This document shows positions 8,967 through 18,233 of a stretch of DNA of 64,000 nucleotides, one piece after another (position 1 is the first letter of the stretch; every line of letters begins with the position of its first letter). The notes under the pieces are model-generated. The model ran no database searches and was not told where the DNA came from. It worked only from the letters and a program-made list of their open reading frames with translations. Source of the DNA: Anabaena sp. UHCC 0187. Its GTDB lineage: Bacteria > Cyanobacteriota > Cyanobacteriia > Cyanobacteriales > Nostocaceae. The stretch covers positions 62,001-126,000 of the forward strand of contig NZ_VILB01000001.1 in assembly GCF_009712035.1 (NCBI RefSeq), in the 5' to 3' direction. A program made the translations under genes and the position numbers.

Positions 8967-10010
8967 TCAATTCTTTTTACGGGATAAATCCAGGAAATTC
9001 GCTAACTTGTAAACTATGCGCGCACCAACATTACCATCCCATTCAGCATCACCAACTTCACAAACATCAAAACCAATAATTTCTCTACCACTATTTGCTA
9101 CTTCCCGGAATAGACAATAAACTTGTTCTAATTCCAGTCCTCCAGGAACAGGAGTACCTGTATTCGGGCAAAGTTTAGGATCTAAACCATCAACATCGAA
9201 GCTAATATAAACTTTTTCTGGTAAATGACTGATGATTTCTTGACATAAATCTAGCCAAGTTTTACCAGAATATAGTTGTTGTTTAATGGCTGAATCATAA
9301 TAACCAATAATCCGATCATTTGATTGATTAATTATTTGCACTTCATCATGACAAATATCCCGCACACCTACCTGCACCAATTTAGAAATTTGCGGTATTT
9401 TCATGGCATTGAACATAATTGAAGCATGGGAAAATTCAAATTCCTCATAGGCATTACGTAAGTCTGCGTGGGCATCAATATGTAAAATTCCCCAATCATC
9501 ATATTGATTAGCTAAGGCTTGGAAGTAACCTAATGGTGAACTGTGATCACCACCAATGACAGCAACTCGTTTACCTTGATTCATTGCTGCTTGAGACTGA
9601 GTAAATAACCATTGATTTACCTGTTCTCCGGCTTGGTTAATGGCTGCAAGGATAGGAGTTAAATCTGGTGAATCCGTGAGGGATTTACCTTGGGCTTGAC
9701 GTTCAATAATTTTCGCTGCTTCCTGACGATAATAGTTATTTTTTTCAATCATTTCCTGGGGAATTTCTCCCATAAATATGCCCTGTTTCCAACCATCAGG
9801 ATGATCAAAATCAAATAAATCTATTTGCAAGGAAGCATCTAAAATCCGCTGTGGTCCGTTCGCAGTTCCTGCACCATAGGAAACGGTGACTTCCCAAGGG
9901 ATAGGGAAGATAATTAAATTAGCAGCATCATAATCATGAGGTAATCCGAGGAAGTTACCATTTATTTCGGCTACGCTATTGGGATTATATTCTTGTAGTT
10001 GGTTATTCAT
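8967..10010 (-). CDS. speB: Ureohydrolase, probable agmatinase
   Basis: A 347-residue arginase/agmatinase-family hydrolase. Metal-ligand motifs are all present: GGDHSSPLGY, HIDAHADLR, and SFDVDGLDPKLCPNTGTPVPGG. The length and N-terminal extension fit the Anabaena-type agmatinase that turns agmatine into putrescine and urea. A guanidine-hydrolysing paralogue of the same superfamily exists in cyanobacteria, so substrate should be held at family level. The AgrE gene (15850-17961) provides the other arginine-catabolic route in this window. The start ATG at 10010 is unambiguous. Confidence 0.85.
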   Translation of the reverse strand: MNNQLQEYNPNSVAEINGNFLGLPHDYDAANLIIFPIPWEVTVSYGAGTANGPQRILDASLQIDLFDFDHPDGWKQGIFMGEIPQEMIEKNNYYRQEAAKIIERQAQGKSLTDSPDLTPILAAINQAGEQVNQWLFTQSQAAMNQGKRVAVIGGDHSSPLGYFQALANQYDDWGILHIDAHADLRNAYEEFEFSHASIMFNAMKIPQISKLVQVGVRDICHDEVQIINQSNDRIIGYYDSAIKQQLYSGKTWLDLCQEIISHLPEKVYISFDVDGLDPKLCPNTGTPVPGGLELEQVYCLFREVANSGREIIGFDVCEVGDAEWDGNVGARIVYKLANFLDLSRKKN

Positions 10011-10117
10011 TGCTGAGAGGATTTGATAAATTTAAATTACAAAGATGCAAAATTACAATTATAGAGTTTTTAGTGATAATCCTGTTCCCTGCTATATAAT
10101 ATTTCTTTGCATTTAGA

Positions 10118-11038
10118 TTAAGAACGACGGGCATTTAAACAACACCATTCTTTTCTTTTCCAGAGAGTAGCCACAATCCAACCATTCTGTTCTAAAGCAT
10201 CAGCAACAGCTTTGGATTGTTCAAGTAAAATACCACTGAATATACCCCAAGTTGTAGATTTGGTAATTGCGGTCATTTCTGGGAGTAATTCAATAATTAC
10301 ATCAGCTAAAATATTACAAACAATACCATCTACTGGCCGATCAATTATTTTCCTGACCATGTCTACACTCCCTTCAATGGGGATTAAACAATCAGGACGG
10401 ATATCATTAAGAGCGCGATTACTAAAAGTGGATCTTACCGCTAAAGGATCGTTATCAACAGCATAGACTTTACCAGCACCTAATAATATTGCTCCAACCC
10501 CTAGAATACCTGAACCACAACCAATATCGGCAATAACTAAAGGTTCTCGTTTTTCTTCCGTACCTACAAAGGATTGGGGAACTTCACTGAAGCGCATTTC
10601 TAGGGATTCCAAACATAATTGAGTGGTAGCGTGATTACCCGTACCAAATGCTACACCCGGATCTAAACGAATTACCAACCGATCTAAGGATTCCGGTAAA
10701 GGTAGCCAAGCGGGGTTAATGAGGATGCGATCGCCAATTTCTTCGGGTTGCCAATGTTGTTTCCAGCTACTAGACCAGTCTTCCTCGTCAATTAAACCCC
10801 AATGGAGCATGGGTGAAGGGAGTCCTACACATATTGCATCTTGACGCAGCCATAGTGATAAGGCAGCTAAATCTAATAATTGTGCTTTAAAACTAGGCAA
10901 ATAAGCCTTGACTAATGAGACATTGCCTTTAATTTCCACTGCTGTACCACGACAGCCAAAGTTTTCTAACCGCCAAAATATAGTATCTTCTAAATCTGGT
11001 TCAGATAAAATATTCAGTTCCCACCAAGTGTTTGCCAT
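10118..11038 (-). CDS. prmA: Ribosomal protein L11 methyltransferase
   Basis: A 306-residue SAM-dependent methyltransferase. The N-terminal substrate-recognition domain starts [24 protein letters not shown]. It is followed by the PrmA signature [21 protein letters not shown] and SAM motif [21 protein letters not shown], with the acidic ribose-binding segment [11 protein letters not shown]. The NxxF-like motif region reads [16 protein letters not shown]. It methylates ribosomal protein L11 in the cytoplasm. It lies 173 bases downstream of serA on the same strand, but the repeat-containing gap argues against tight coupling. Confidence 0.93.
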   Translation of the reverse strand: MANTWWELNILSEPDLEDTIFWRLENFGCRGTAVEIKGNVSLVKAYLPSFKAQLLDLAALSLWLRQDAICVGLPSPMLHWGLIDEEDWSSSWKQHWQPEEIGDRILINPAWLPLPESLDRLVIRLDPGVAFGTGNHATTQLCLESLEMRFSEVPQSFVGTEEKREPLVIADIGCGSGILGVGAILLGAGKVYAVDNDPLAVRSTFSNRALNDIRPDCLIPIEGSVDMVRKIIDRPVDGIVCNILADVIIELLPEMTAITKSTTWGIFSGILLEQSKAVADALEQNGWIVATLWKRKEWCCLNARRS

Positions 11039-11040
11039 AG

Positions 11041-11064
11041 AATTTTAGATTTTAGATTTTAGAT
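11041..11064. repeat. ATTTTAG tandem repeat
   Basis: About three and a half 7-base ATTTTAG units lie directly upstream of the prmA start codon, another Nostocales short tandem repeat. Confidence 0.7.
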
Positions 11065-11120
11065 TGGTAAAAACAAACTATGATTTTTATGACTAGGATA
11101 ATTAAGATAATCATCCTAAT

Positions 11121-11217
11121 CAAATAAATCACAAAAATCATAGTTAAAGATGATTTTTATAATTCTCAAATTATTTAATCATCTTCATCAAATAAATCCC
11201 AAAAATCACAGTTAAAG
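11121..11217. repeat. Pair of ~29-base direct repeats behind serA
   Basis: Two copies (11121-11149 and 11189-11217) of a CAAATAAATC(A/C)CAAAAATCA(T/C)AGTTAAAG element. The second copy overlaps the serA stop. A related AAATCCCAAAAATCACAGTT lies across the stop of the TPR gene at 41940, so the element seems to target or persist at gene ends. Confidence 0.7.
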
Positions 11218-12792
11218 TGCGACTGTATAAGCGTCCCGAATGCCGTCTACTTTTTTAATTTCTGTTAAAATGCCATCGGGTAAGGGATCATCAATGCTCA
11301 GAGCCATCACAGCATCACCACGCACGATCTTCCGACCTACCTGCATACTGGCAATATTGACATTGAAACTGCCGAGTAGAGAACCAAGTTTACCAATAAT
11401 ACCTGGCATATCCCGGTGTAGGGTAAACAGCATATATTTGCTAGGAGGGACATTAATGGGGAAACCATCAACGTCTGTTAAGTGAATTTCCTTGTCACCC
11501 AACAAAGCACCAGTAACAGAATGTTTACCTAAAGTCCCCGTGGCTTCTAGATGCAATGAACCAGCATAATCTCTTGCTGAAGCGTCCCTTGTTTCAATGA
11601 CTCGAATTCCCCGTTCTTTGGCTTCTATGGTAGCGTTGACATAATTTACCCGTTCCCGCAGGGCTTGGTAAAGTAGTCCTTTCAGGGCGGCGATAACTAA
11701 GGGTTGACTTTTATTAGTTGCCAGTTCTCCTTGTAGTGTAACATTAAGTGTTTCCACTCTGCCACCTGTGAGTTGACCAACTAAGTTCCCCAAGGTTTCC
11801 GCTAATTCCATGTAAGGCTTGAGTTCTTCTAGGATATCGGGACCAAGTCCAGGAATATTCACAGCGGAACGGGCAGGTAATCCTAATAACACATCCCGAA
11901 TTTGTTCAGCCACATCTATGGCTACATTCACTTGGGCTTCGGCAGTGGAAGCACCGAGGTGAGGAGTAAGAATAACATTTTTACCGAGCGATCGCAATTC
12001 AGAATCACCTAAGGGTTCAGAATCGAACACATCCAAAGCAGCACCAGCAATTACACCATTTTTAATTGCCACTGCTAAAGCCGCTTCATCTATAATGCCA
12101 CCACGGGCGCAGTTAATAATTCTGGTGGTGGGTTTCATTAACGCCAAAGTTTTAGCATTGATGATGTTGGCAGTTTCCTTAGTTTTGGGAATGTGCAAGG
12201 TGATATAGTCGGCTTGCTGGAATAGCAAATCTAACTCTACCAATTGACAACCTAGTTGTTCGGCTCTTTCGCTGGAGATAAATGGATCGTAAGCTAGGAG
12301 TTTCATACCCATTGCTCTAGCTACACTGGCAACATGAGAACCAATTTTCCCTAACCCGACAACGCCGAGGGTTTTTTTGTATACTTCCGAACCAACAAAT
12401 GATTTGCGATCCCATTCACCACGTTTTACTGAAGCGTTAGCATCAGGAATGTGACGAGATAGGGATAACATCATGGCTAAAGCGTGTTCTGCGGCAGCAA
12501 TGGTATTACCTTCGGGAGAATTGACGACGACAATCCCTTTGCGAGTAGCTGCGGGAACATCAACGTTATCCACACCCACACCGGCACGGCCAATAATTTT
12601 TAATTTGGTGCCAGCTTCTATAATTTCTTGAGTAACGCGAGTTCCTGAACGGATCATCAGCGCGTCATACTCACCAATGATGGCTTTGAGTTCATCTGGC
12701 TTGAGGCTGGTTTTGACATCAACGGTGGCAACTTGGGAAAGAATATCAATACCAACTTGATCAATTGGATCTGAGACAAGAACCTTAGACAT
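11212..12792 (-). CDS. serA: D-3-phosphoglycerate dehydrogenase
   Basis: First enzyme of the phosphorylated serine pathway, oxidising 3-phosphoglycerate with NAD. The catalytic and nucleotide domains show the glycine motif VVGLGKIGSHVASVARAMGM (about 145-165), the Arg-containing RIINCARGGIIDE, the Glu-containing LDVFDSEPL, and LTPHLGASTAEAQ with the catalytic His. An intervening ASB domain and a C-terminal ACT domain (from about 455, FTLHRDMPGIIGKLGSLLG) make this the long 526-residue form, in which ACT domains usually bind serine as feedback effector. Confidence 0.95.
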   Translation of the reverse strand: MSKVLVSDPIDQVGIDILSQVATVDVKTSLKPDELKAIIGEYDALMIRSGTRVTQEIIEAGTKLKIIGRAGVGVDNVDVPAATRKGIVVVNSPEGNTIAAAEHALAMMLSLSRHIPDANASVKRGEWDRKSFVGSEVYKKTLGVVGLGKIGSHVASVARAMGMKLLAYDPFISSERAEQLGCQLVELDLLFQQADYITLHIPKTKETANIINAKTLALMKPTTRIINCARGGIIDEAALAVAIKNGVIAGAALDVFDSEPLGDSELRSLGKNVILTPHLGASTAEAQVNVAIDVAEQIRDVLLGLPARSAVNIPGLGPDILEELKPYMELAETLGNLVGQLTGGRVETLNVTLQGELATNKSQPLVIAALKGLLYQALRERVNYVNATIEAKERGIRVIETRDASARDYAGSLHLEATGTLGKHSVTGALLGDKEIHLTDVDGFPINVPPSKYMLFTLHRDMPGIIGKLGSLLGSFNVNIASMQVGRKIVRGDAVMALSIDDPLPDGILTEIKKVDGIRDAYTVAL

Positions 12793-12885
12793 AATAACTT
12801 GATTTTGGTTGACAGGGTTTGCTGTACAAGACTTTTTAGTTTAGTGCTTATCTGTGGCACTTGTGCAAAAATTATCTATTTTTTG

Positions 12886-12917
<32 letters not shown>

Positions 12918-12967
12918 AGAATAAAGAAGAAAGAAGAAGTTGGAAAAAATACAAATATTCTCCTTAT

Positions 12968-14677
12968 TTACCAATTAGCAAACTTTGGTAAATTCTCCTT
13001 TCTCCAGATAACATCTCTTTTTCTATTTGTCTTTACCTCTAAAACCCTAATTCCCGTTTTTGGTAATTGCTTTAACCTATTTTTCAATTCCTCCCAAGAA
13101 TTAACTAATTCATGTTGCACATTATAAGTAGCGCATAATTGAGCAAAATCAATATTTTGAGGAGTGGCAAAAAACTCTTCAAAGGGAGGATTGAATTGAG
13201 CAATGGGTAACATTTCAAAAATACCTCCTCCATTGTTATTAATTAAGACAATCGTTAAATGTCCAATAAATTTATTTTTAATTAAAAAACCATTGGTATC
13301 ATGTAATAAGGATAAATCTCCTGTTAACATTACACTACTTTGCTGATGATGTGCAATTCCTAAAGCTGTGGAAAGTGTCCCATCAATGCCATTTGCACCC
13401 CGGTTAAAATAAGGGTTAATTTTTAAATTATTGGGTTTCCAGAAAAATTCTATATCTCGCACTGGCATACTATTAGCAATAAATAGGGGTGTTTCTGGTG
13501 GCAGGATTTGGGAAATTAACCAAGCGGTTTTACTTTCAATTAATTCATCTAGATTTTCAAAATAATCATCAATATTTTTTCTGACTTGCTTTTCTGCTTT
13601 ACACCATTTTTGTAAATATTCACTTTCTGTTAACTTCCCAATTTCCAATTTCCCAATTTCTGTGACTGACATTCTTAAATGTCTAGTTTTTCCATGTAAA
13701 GGATCTAAATTTTGATCACAATTATCAATTATCAAACGTTGCGGTTTAGTCGTATTTAACCAATTGCGTAATTCTTTACTTGTGGGCATTTCTCCAATTT
13801 GAATTACCATTTCTGGGGTTAATTCTTTCTTCAGTTGCTGATTTCTGAGAATAATATCATAGGTAGAAATTAAGTAGGGATTTAAGTCTGCGTAATTTCT
13901 CACAGGGGAAAGTCCTTCAGCTAAAACAGGCCATTGGAGAGATTGACTTAAATGTGCGATCGCTTTACAATACTCTTCCGGGTCTTGTGGTTGAGCTACA
14001 CCAGCAATAATAATCCCTTTTTGCTGATATGTAATGGGTAATTGGTAATGGGTAATTGGTAATGGGGTGGAAATTATTCCCGCAAAGAAATCTTCCACAT
14101 CTAAAGTAAAATCCGTACCATCGGGAATGGGCGCGAGGGGATCACGAAAGGGTATATTTAAATGTACTGCGCCGGAATTAGGAAATTGACAACGTTCCCA
14201 AGCGTGAATTACCGTTTGTCTGAGATAACCTAACATTCCTATATCTACGGAAGGTGTAGCTAATTCCCCTTGCCAATTGGGATAATTACCGTATAATTTT
14301 ACTTGGTCAATAGTTTGGCCAGAATGACAATCGCGTAATTCTGCTGGTCTATCGGTGGTTAATATTAATAAAGGTACGCGACTTTCCCTAGCTTCAATTA
14401 CCGCTGGATAAAAATTTGCTCCCGCAGTTCCCGAAGTACAAACTAATACTACAGGTTTTCCCGTTGCTTTAGCTCGTCCCAACGCAAAAAAAGCCGCTGA
14501 ACGTTCATCTAAAATCGGAATAGCTTCAATATGCGGTATTTGTTGGACAAAAGCCACAGTTAACGGTGTAGAACGAGAACCAGGACAGATTACAGCACAA
14601 TTTAAACCCAAACGTTTCAGGGTTTCAGTTAATACATAAGACCAAAGTTGATTAAGATTATTAAAAGTAAGCTGCAT
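12968..14677 (-). CDS. menD: SEPHCHC synthase (menaquinone/phylloquinone biosynthesis)
   Basis: A thiamine-diphosphate enzyme that joins 2-oxoglutarate and isochorismate, an early step towards phylloquinone, the photosystem I quinone. N-terminal VICPGSRSTPLTVAF, the catalytic-type VLVCTSGTAGANFYPAVIEA, and C-terminal FNRGANGIDGTLSTALG and VMLTGDLSLLHDTNG mark the MenD domains. Two low-complexity insertions are encoded by DNA repeats: LPITHYQLPIT (residues ~204-215) from ATTACCA heptads and TEIGKLEIGKL (~338-350). Both keep the frame open. The start lies 12 bases from the divergent folB ATG. Confidence 0.93.
   Translation of the reverse strand: MQLTFNNLNQLWSYVLTETLKRLGLNCAVICPGSRSTPLTVAFVQQIPHIEAIPILDERSAAFFALGRAKATGKPVVLVCTSGTAGANFYPAVIEARESRVPLLILTTDRPAELRDCHSGQTIDQVKLYGNYPNWQGELATPSVDIGMLGYLRQTVIHAWERCQFPNSGAVHLNIPFRDPLAPIPDGTDFTLDVEDFFAGIISTPLPITHYQLPITYQQKGIIIAGVAQPQDPEEYCKAIAHLSQSLQWPVLAEGLSPVRNYADLNPYLISTYDIILRNQQLKKELTPEMVIQIGEMPTSKELRNWLNTTKPQRLIIDNCDQNLDPLHGKTRHLRMSVTEIGKLEIGKLTESEYLQKWCKAEKQVRKNIDDYFENLDELIESKTAWLISQILPPETPLFIANSMPVRDIEFFWKPNNLKINPYFNRGANGIDGTLSTALGIAHHQQSSVMLTGDLSLLHDTNGFLIKNKFIGHLTIVLINNNGGGIFEMLPIAQFNPPFEEFFATPQNIDFAQLCATYNVQHELVNSWEELKNRLKQLPKTGIRVLEVKTNRKRDVIWRKENLPKFANW
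13632..13661. repeat. menD: TTCCCAATTTCC repeat inside menD
   Basis: Three imperfect CCCAATTT units lie within the coding sequence and encode the internally repeated EIGKLEIGKL. Confidence 0.7.
14031..14066. repeat. menD: ATTACCA-family heptad array inside menD
   Basis: Five alternating 7-base units (GGTAATG / GGTAATT on the plus strand) lie in the coding sequence. Because 7 is not a multiple of 3, the encoded peptide LPITHYQLPIT reads the unit in successive frames, and the frame stays open. Confidence 0.85.
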
Positions 14678-14689
14678 TGATTAGAGATT

Positions 14690-15052
14690 ATGGACTGTAT
14701 TCATTTAACAGGAATTCGTTGCTACGGCTATACTGGGTTTTTACCAGAAGAACAGGTATTAGGACAATGGTTTGAGGTAGATGTTAAATTATGGTTGGAT
14801 CTTTCTCAACCTGCTAAAACAGATAATATTGAACATACTATAGATTATCGCCGCACCATTGGCTTAATTCAAAATTTGGTGAAAACCTCAAAGTTTGCAT
14901 TGGTGGAAAGACTCGCTGGGGCTATAGCTGATGGTATTTTAGAGGATAGCGACGATATTAATCAAGTTCAGGTGATTCTTAGTAAACCCGCTGCACCTAT
15001 TCCTGATTTTACTGGCAAAATTAGTATTGAATTGACTAGAAGTAAAGTCTAG
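14690..15052 (+). CDS. folB: Dihydroneopterin aldolase
   Basis: A 120-residue single-domain enzyme of folate biosynthesis (7,8-dihydroneopterin to 6-hydroxymethyl-dihydropterin and glycolaldehyde). GIRCYGYTGFLPEEQVLGQWFEVD gives the family N terminus with the conserved Tyr. ALVERLAGAIADGIL carries the conserved substrate-binding Glu, and VQVILSKPAAP carries the catalytic-type Lys. Size is typical. Its ATG is 12 bases from the menD start on the other strand, so each promoter must lie inside the other gene or the messages are leaderless. Confidence 0.93.
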   Translation: MDCIHLTGIRCYGYTGFLPEEQVLGQWFEVDVKLWLDLSQPAKTDNIEHTIDYRRTIGLIQNLVKTSKFALVERLAGAIADGILEDSDDINQVQVILSKPAAPIPDFTGKISIELTRSKV

Positions 15053-15070
15053 TATGTGAAAAACTTTTCT

Positions 15071-15115
15071 GTCAGAATCAGGATGTCCAGGATTTAAGGA
15101 TTTACAGGATTTTTG
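15071..15115. repeat. Dispersed repeat GTCAGAATCAGGAT.. / ..GGATTTACAGGAT
   Basis: Shared with 40881-40922, 41046-41083 and, inverted, 41170-41215. The core is CAGGATTTAAGGATTTACAGG with small variations. Intergenic. Confidence 0.75.
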
Positions 15116-15163
15116 GAATACACATATTCCAACTTCTTCGATAAATTCGGGATTTATTGCTAA

Positions 15164-15268
15164 AATTGCGGTTTACCTGTAGAACAGTTAGAAAATTTAG
15201 GTGCTGCGTTGTTTAATATTTCCGAAGTTGCTGATTTAGTAACTTGGTTAAATCAACAAAATCATTAG
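15164..15268 (+). pseudogene. Remnant of a DUF4351-type C terminus
   Basis: A frame with no start codon encodes CGLPVEQLENLGAALFNISE then VADLVTWLNQQNH and a stop. This matches the C-terminal DUF4351 pattern (LExLGEALLDF...DLxxWL) found at the end of Rpn/PD-(D/E)XK transposase-like proteins in cyanobacteria. A stop codon (TAA at 15161) precedes it and the nuclease part is absent. Probably a decay product. Confidence 0.5.
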
Positions 15269-15285
15269 AACTAATAATTTGTGGT

Positions 15286-15305
15286 GTTGGGTTAAGAAAC
15301 CCAAC
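15286..15305. terminator. Hairpin between convergent folB side and DUF2085 gene
   Basis: GTTGGGTT and AACCCAAC form an 8-bp stem with a 4-base loop, placed just beyond the DUF2085 stop (minus strand). The T-run is weak, so it may instead be a small dispersed palindrome. Confidence 0.4.
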
Positions 15306-15310
15306 CTACT

Positions 15311-15811
15311 TTATAACCTACGAAAATGCAAAATTGGCATAGCAAATAAACCCCAAGCCAAACCAGTAATCAAACCAAAAGGAGTAACAATATAATTATT
15401 AAAATCCCATAAACCGAAAATCTGCGCTGCTAATTCCAACGGATAAGCCATCATCAACACACTAGCAAAAGCCGCACCAGTCCAACCATATTGACTTAAC
15501 CAAAAAACACCTTTTCCATTAGTTAAACCATACAAAATTCGAGTTATCAATAAACCTGATACCGTTCCATAACAGCGCATACAAACCGCCATAATAAAAG
15601 GTGGAGATAACTCCAAACCCATAGTAGGCTGCGGACACACATGATTACCCATAAAGTAAATAATGTCCGCAATCCCCGGAAGCAAAAACACACCGGACGC
15701 AGCCAAAAAAGGAGCAAGAGGGGGACCAAAAACCATACCAGCTAACAGGAAATCAGCAAAAAAACTCACCCAATTAACCCGTAACCCTCTTAACAAAACT
15801 ACACTTTCCAT
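15311..15811 (-). CDS. DUF2085 domain membrane protein
   Basis: A 166-residue integral membrane protein with four to five hydrophobic segments. GNHVCPQPTMGLELSPPFIMAVCMRCYG carries the DUF2085 signature with conserved His and Cys residues (HxCPQ...CMRCYG), which suggests metal or redox function. No role is established. It lies 38 bases downstream of agrE on the same strand, with a CTCTGCG repeat between them. Confidence 0.82.
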   Translation of the reverse strand: MESVVLLRGLRVNWVSFFADFLLAGMVFGPPLAPFLAASGVFLLPGIADIIYFMGNHVCPQPTMGLELSPPFIMAVCMRCYGTVSGLLITRILYGLTNGKGVFWLSQYGWTGAAFASVLMMAYPLELAAQIFGLWDFNNYIVTPFGLITGLAWGLFAMPILHFRRL

Positions 15812-15848
15812 ATTCTCTCTGCGTCCTCTGCGCCTCTGCGGTTCGTTC
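15812..15848. repeat. CTCTGCG-type dispersed repeat
   Basis: TCTGCGTCCTCTGCGCCTCTGCGGTTCGTT block, between agrE and the DUF2085 gene. One of about a dozen relatives in the window (see findings). Confidence 0.8.
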
Positions 15849-15849
15849 C

Positions 15850-17961
15850 CTAACTTATATTAGCAACATAAGGACTCGTTAACTTATCCAACTGCTGAGT
15901 TAACAAACTGAGGAATAAACCCACATCTGTAACCACACCTACAGACTCTATTGAACCGCGATCGCTCAACTTTGTCACCACAGCCGGGTTAATATCCACA
16001 CAAACCATCTTCACACCTGCGGGAGTCATATTCCCCACACCGATAGAATGCAGCATAGAAGACAGCATCAAAATCATATCCGCACCTTCAATGATTTTAG
16101 AATATTCCTGTTGTGCTAAAATCAAGTTCATTTGGGTATCGGGTAAAGGACCATCATCCCGAATTGAACCAGCGAGAGAAAATGGAATGTTATTTTTCAC
16201 ACATTCATACATCACCCCACTTTTCACTACTCCCGCTTCTACAGCTTTAGCAATGCTACCAAAACGGCGAATAGTATTAATAACCTTCAAATGATGTCGG
16301 TGTCCACCACGTACAGCCACACCCCTCTTCATATCCACACCCAGGGATGTTCCTAGCAGGTTTTGTTCCATGTCATGAACAGCGATCGCATTTCCGCCCA
16401 AAAGACCTTGAACATAGCCTTCTCGCACCAAGCGACAGAGATGTTCACCACCACCTGTATGAATTACCACGGGTCCAGCAGTGACAACTACTTTACCGCC
16501 ACTATCCTTAATTTTACGTAATTCCCAAGCCACTTGTTCGACGACTAATTCCACCCGTCTTTCGCTGGAAACACCGGAAGACATAAAGCTGAATTCTTGG
16601 GAGTTGCGTTGTTCTCGTGATTCGGCTTTGCGGACGGTGCGGATACCAAAGACATCAACAACTACTTTGTCGCCGATTTCTAAATCACGGAGGAGTTTAC
16701 ATTTTGCTACTATACCATTGGCAGTTTGAGAAATAGCGATCGCCCCATCCATGCGTTGATTTTGGACTTTCAGCCATTCCCCATTTACCCGAATTTCAGT
16801 CGGATAAATCGTGCTTACATAGAAATCATCAGGAGCTACACCCGCTTGAATGACAGGTTCTAACTTAGTATCGCGCTCATCTTGGGGTAAATCCACCGCA
16901 CCCAAATCAATCAATTGGGAGATGATTTCTTCCATCACTTCGTGAGATGGTGCAGATACCCTCACCTCAGCCGCAGATGTACTTTGACGTTGTTCTCCCA
17001 AATTGAATTTGAGAACTTGGAAACTTCCCCCCATTTCCACAATCAAATCTAAAGCGCGGTTAATCAAACCTGCATCTAGCAAGTGTCCTTCCATGCGAAT
17101 GACACGGCTTTCTACAGATACATTAGCGTGAATTTCCTCACCAATAGGTTCTGTTACCCGCAAAGTCAAGCATTTAGCCGCACCACCAGCTTTGAGAAAT
17201 TCTGTTAATGGTGTTTCAATGACTTGGAAACCAACTTCCGCTAACCGTGATTTTAAACTCTCACTGGCTTTGTTCATAATCACGATGCTATCAACATTCA
17301 CCGCATTACAAGCGAAGTTAACAGCATCAGCTTCTTCAATAGCAATTCGCTTTTCTGGTGCGACGCGCATTTCAATCACGCGGTTAGAGTAGGAATCAAA
17401 TGCACCGGGATAATACAGCAAATAACCATTTGCCAAAGGACAGAAGCAGGTATCAAGATGATAAAAACGCTCATCCATTAAGCGCAGAGAAATCACCTCA
17501 ATGTCCAGCCATTTAGCCAAGTAGGGGTGAGAATCTAATTCTGACCGAAAACCATATCCAGCCCATAACCAGCGCCCTTCTCGGTCTAGGAGTGCGTCAC
17601 CAGCACCTTCAAAGGGAAGGTCTTTGGGAAGTGTGTAAACATTATAACCATTTTGTTCAAACCACTGTTGAAAATACGGTTCTTCACCCTGACGTTCTTT
17701 ATGTAAGAAGCGGCTGAGAACGACGTTTTCACCAAGGACTAAACCCGCATTGGCACTGAATACCATATCAGGCCAGCCTTTTTCCGGGGCAACTAAATCA
17801 ACAATGGCGTGATTTTTGATAACATTGTATAATTTATTCCATTGCTCTACGGCGCGATCGCGTGAGGACTTATGAATATTCCCTTCCATCCAAGGATTAA
17901 TCACATAATCCACATCATAATGGTCAGGAGCGCACATCAAAAAACGAATTTGGGAAACCAT
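15850..17961 (-). CDS. agrE: Bifunctional arginine dihydrolase / ornithine cyclodeaminase
   Basis: 703 residues, the length and architecture of Anabaena AgrE, which converts arginine to ornithine plus ammonia and then to proline. The N-terminal guanidine-removing domain (1-~280) begins IRFLMCAPDHYDVDYVINPWM and has Asn22, Asn71 (MVFSANAGLV), His168 and Cys264 (GGAAKCLTLRV), matching the catalytic residues known for this family. Residues ~285-400 form the LOR/SDH middle domain. The C-terminal part has the NAD-linked ornithine cyclodeaminase-like region (VVVTAGPVVIHTGGG, LLGGNAIAVHDME). It probably recovers nitrogen from cyanophycin-derived arginine. Confidence 0.93.
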   Translation of the reverse strand: MVSQIRFLMCAPDHYDVDYVINPWMEGNIHKSSRDRAVEQWNKLYNVIKNHAIVDLVAPEKGWPDMVFSANAGLVLGENVVLSRFLHKERQGEEPYFQQWFEQNGYNVYTLPKDLPFEGAGDALLDREGRWLWAGYGFRSELDSHPYLAKWLDIEVISLRLMDERFYHLDTCFCPLANGYLLYYPGAFDSYSNRVIEMRVAPEKRIAIEEADAVNFACNAVNVDSIVIMNKASESLKSRLAEVGFQVIETPLTEFLKAGGAAKCLTLRVTEPIGEEIHANVSVESRVIRMEGHLLDAGLINRALDLIVEMGGSFQVLKFNLGEQRQSTSAAEVRVSAPSHEVMEEIISQLIDLGAVDLPQDERDTKLEPVIQAGVAPDDFYVSTIYPTEIRVNGEWLKVQNQRMDGAIAISQTANGIVAKCKLLRDLEIGDKVVVDVFGIRTVRKAESREQRNSQEFSFMSSGVSSERRVELVVEQVAWELRKIKDSGGKVVVTAGPVVIHTGGGEHLCRLVREGYVQGLLGGNAIAVHDMEQNLLGTSLGVDMKRGVAVRGGHRHHLKVINTIRRFGSIAKAVEAGVVKSGVMYECVKNNIPFSLAGSIRDDGPLPDTQMNLILAQQEYSKIIEGADMILMLSSMLHSIGVGNMTPAGVKMVCVDINPAVVTKLSDRGSIESVGVVTDVGLFLSLLTQQLDKLTSPYVANIS

Positions 17962-18218
17962 AAAAATCTTACTAACTTCTAAAATGCTACTAATGTCTTC
18001 TGGATACAGAGTTTTGGTGATCCAATTCTGTCAAATCTGCTACTTAACCTCTACCTTTTGCTCTTGGTAGGCTTTACAAGGATATCGTTATTATTCTATT
18101 ACTACTAGGGACAATGTGAGCGGTAGGAGGGAAATGGTTGTGTTTGAATGCAATATTAACTTGTTAATTGATGGGTGACTCTGATTGTTGGCTGGACTTG
18201 CTCTACAATAATTAAATT

Positions 18219-18229
18219 ATGGAGTTTTT
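18219..18229 (+). promoter_or_regulatory. Ribosome binding site deciding the start at 18234
   Basis: ATGGAGTTTTT: the GGAG lies 9 bases before ATG 18234. An ATG at 18219 overlaps the GGAG itself, so 18234 is the better start. Confidence 0.5.
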
Positions 18230-18233
18230 TATT

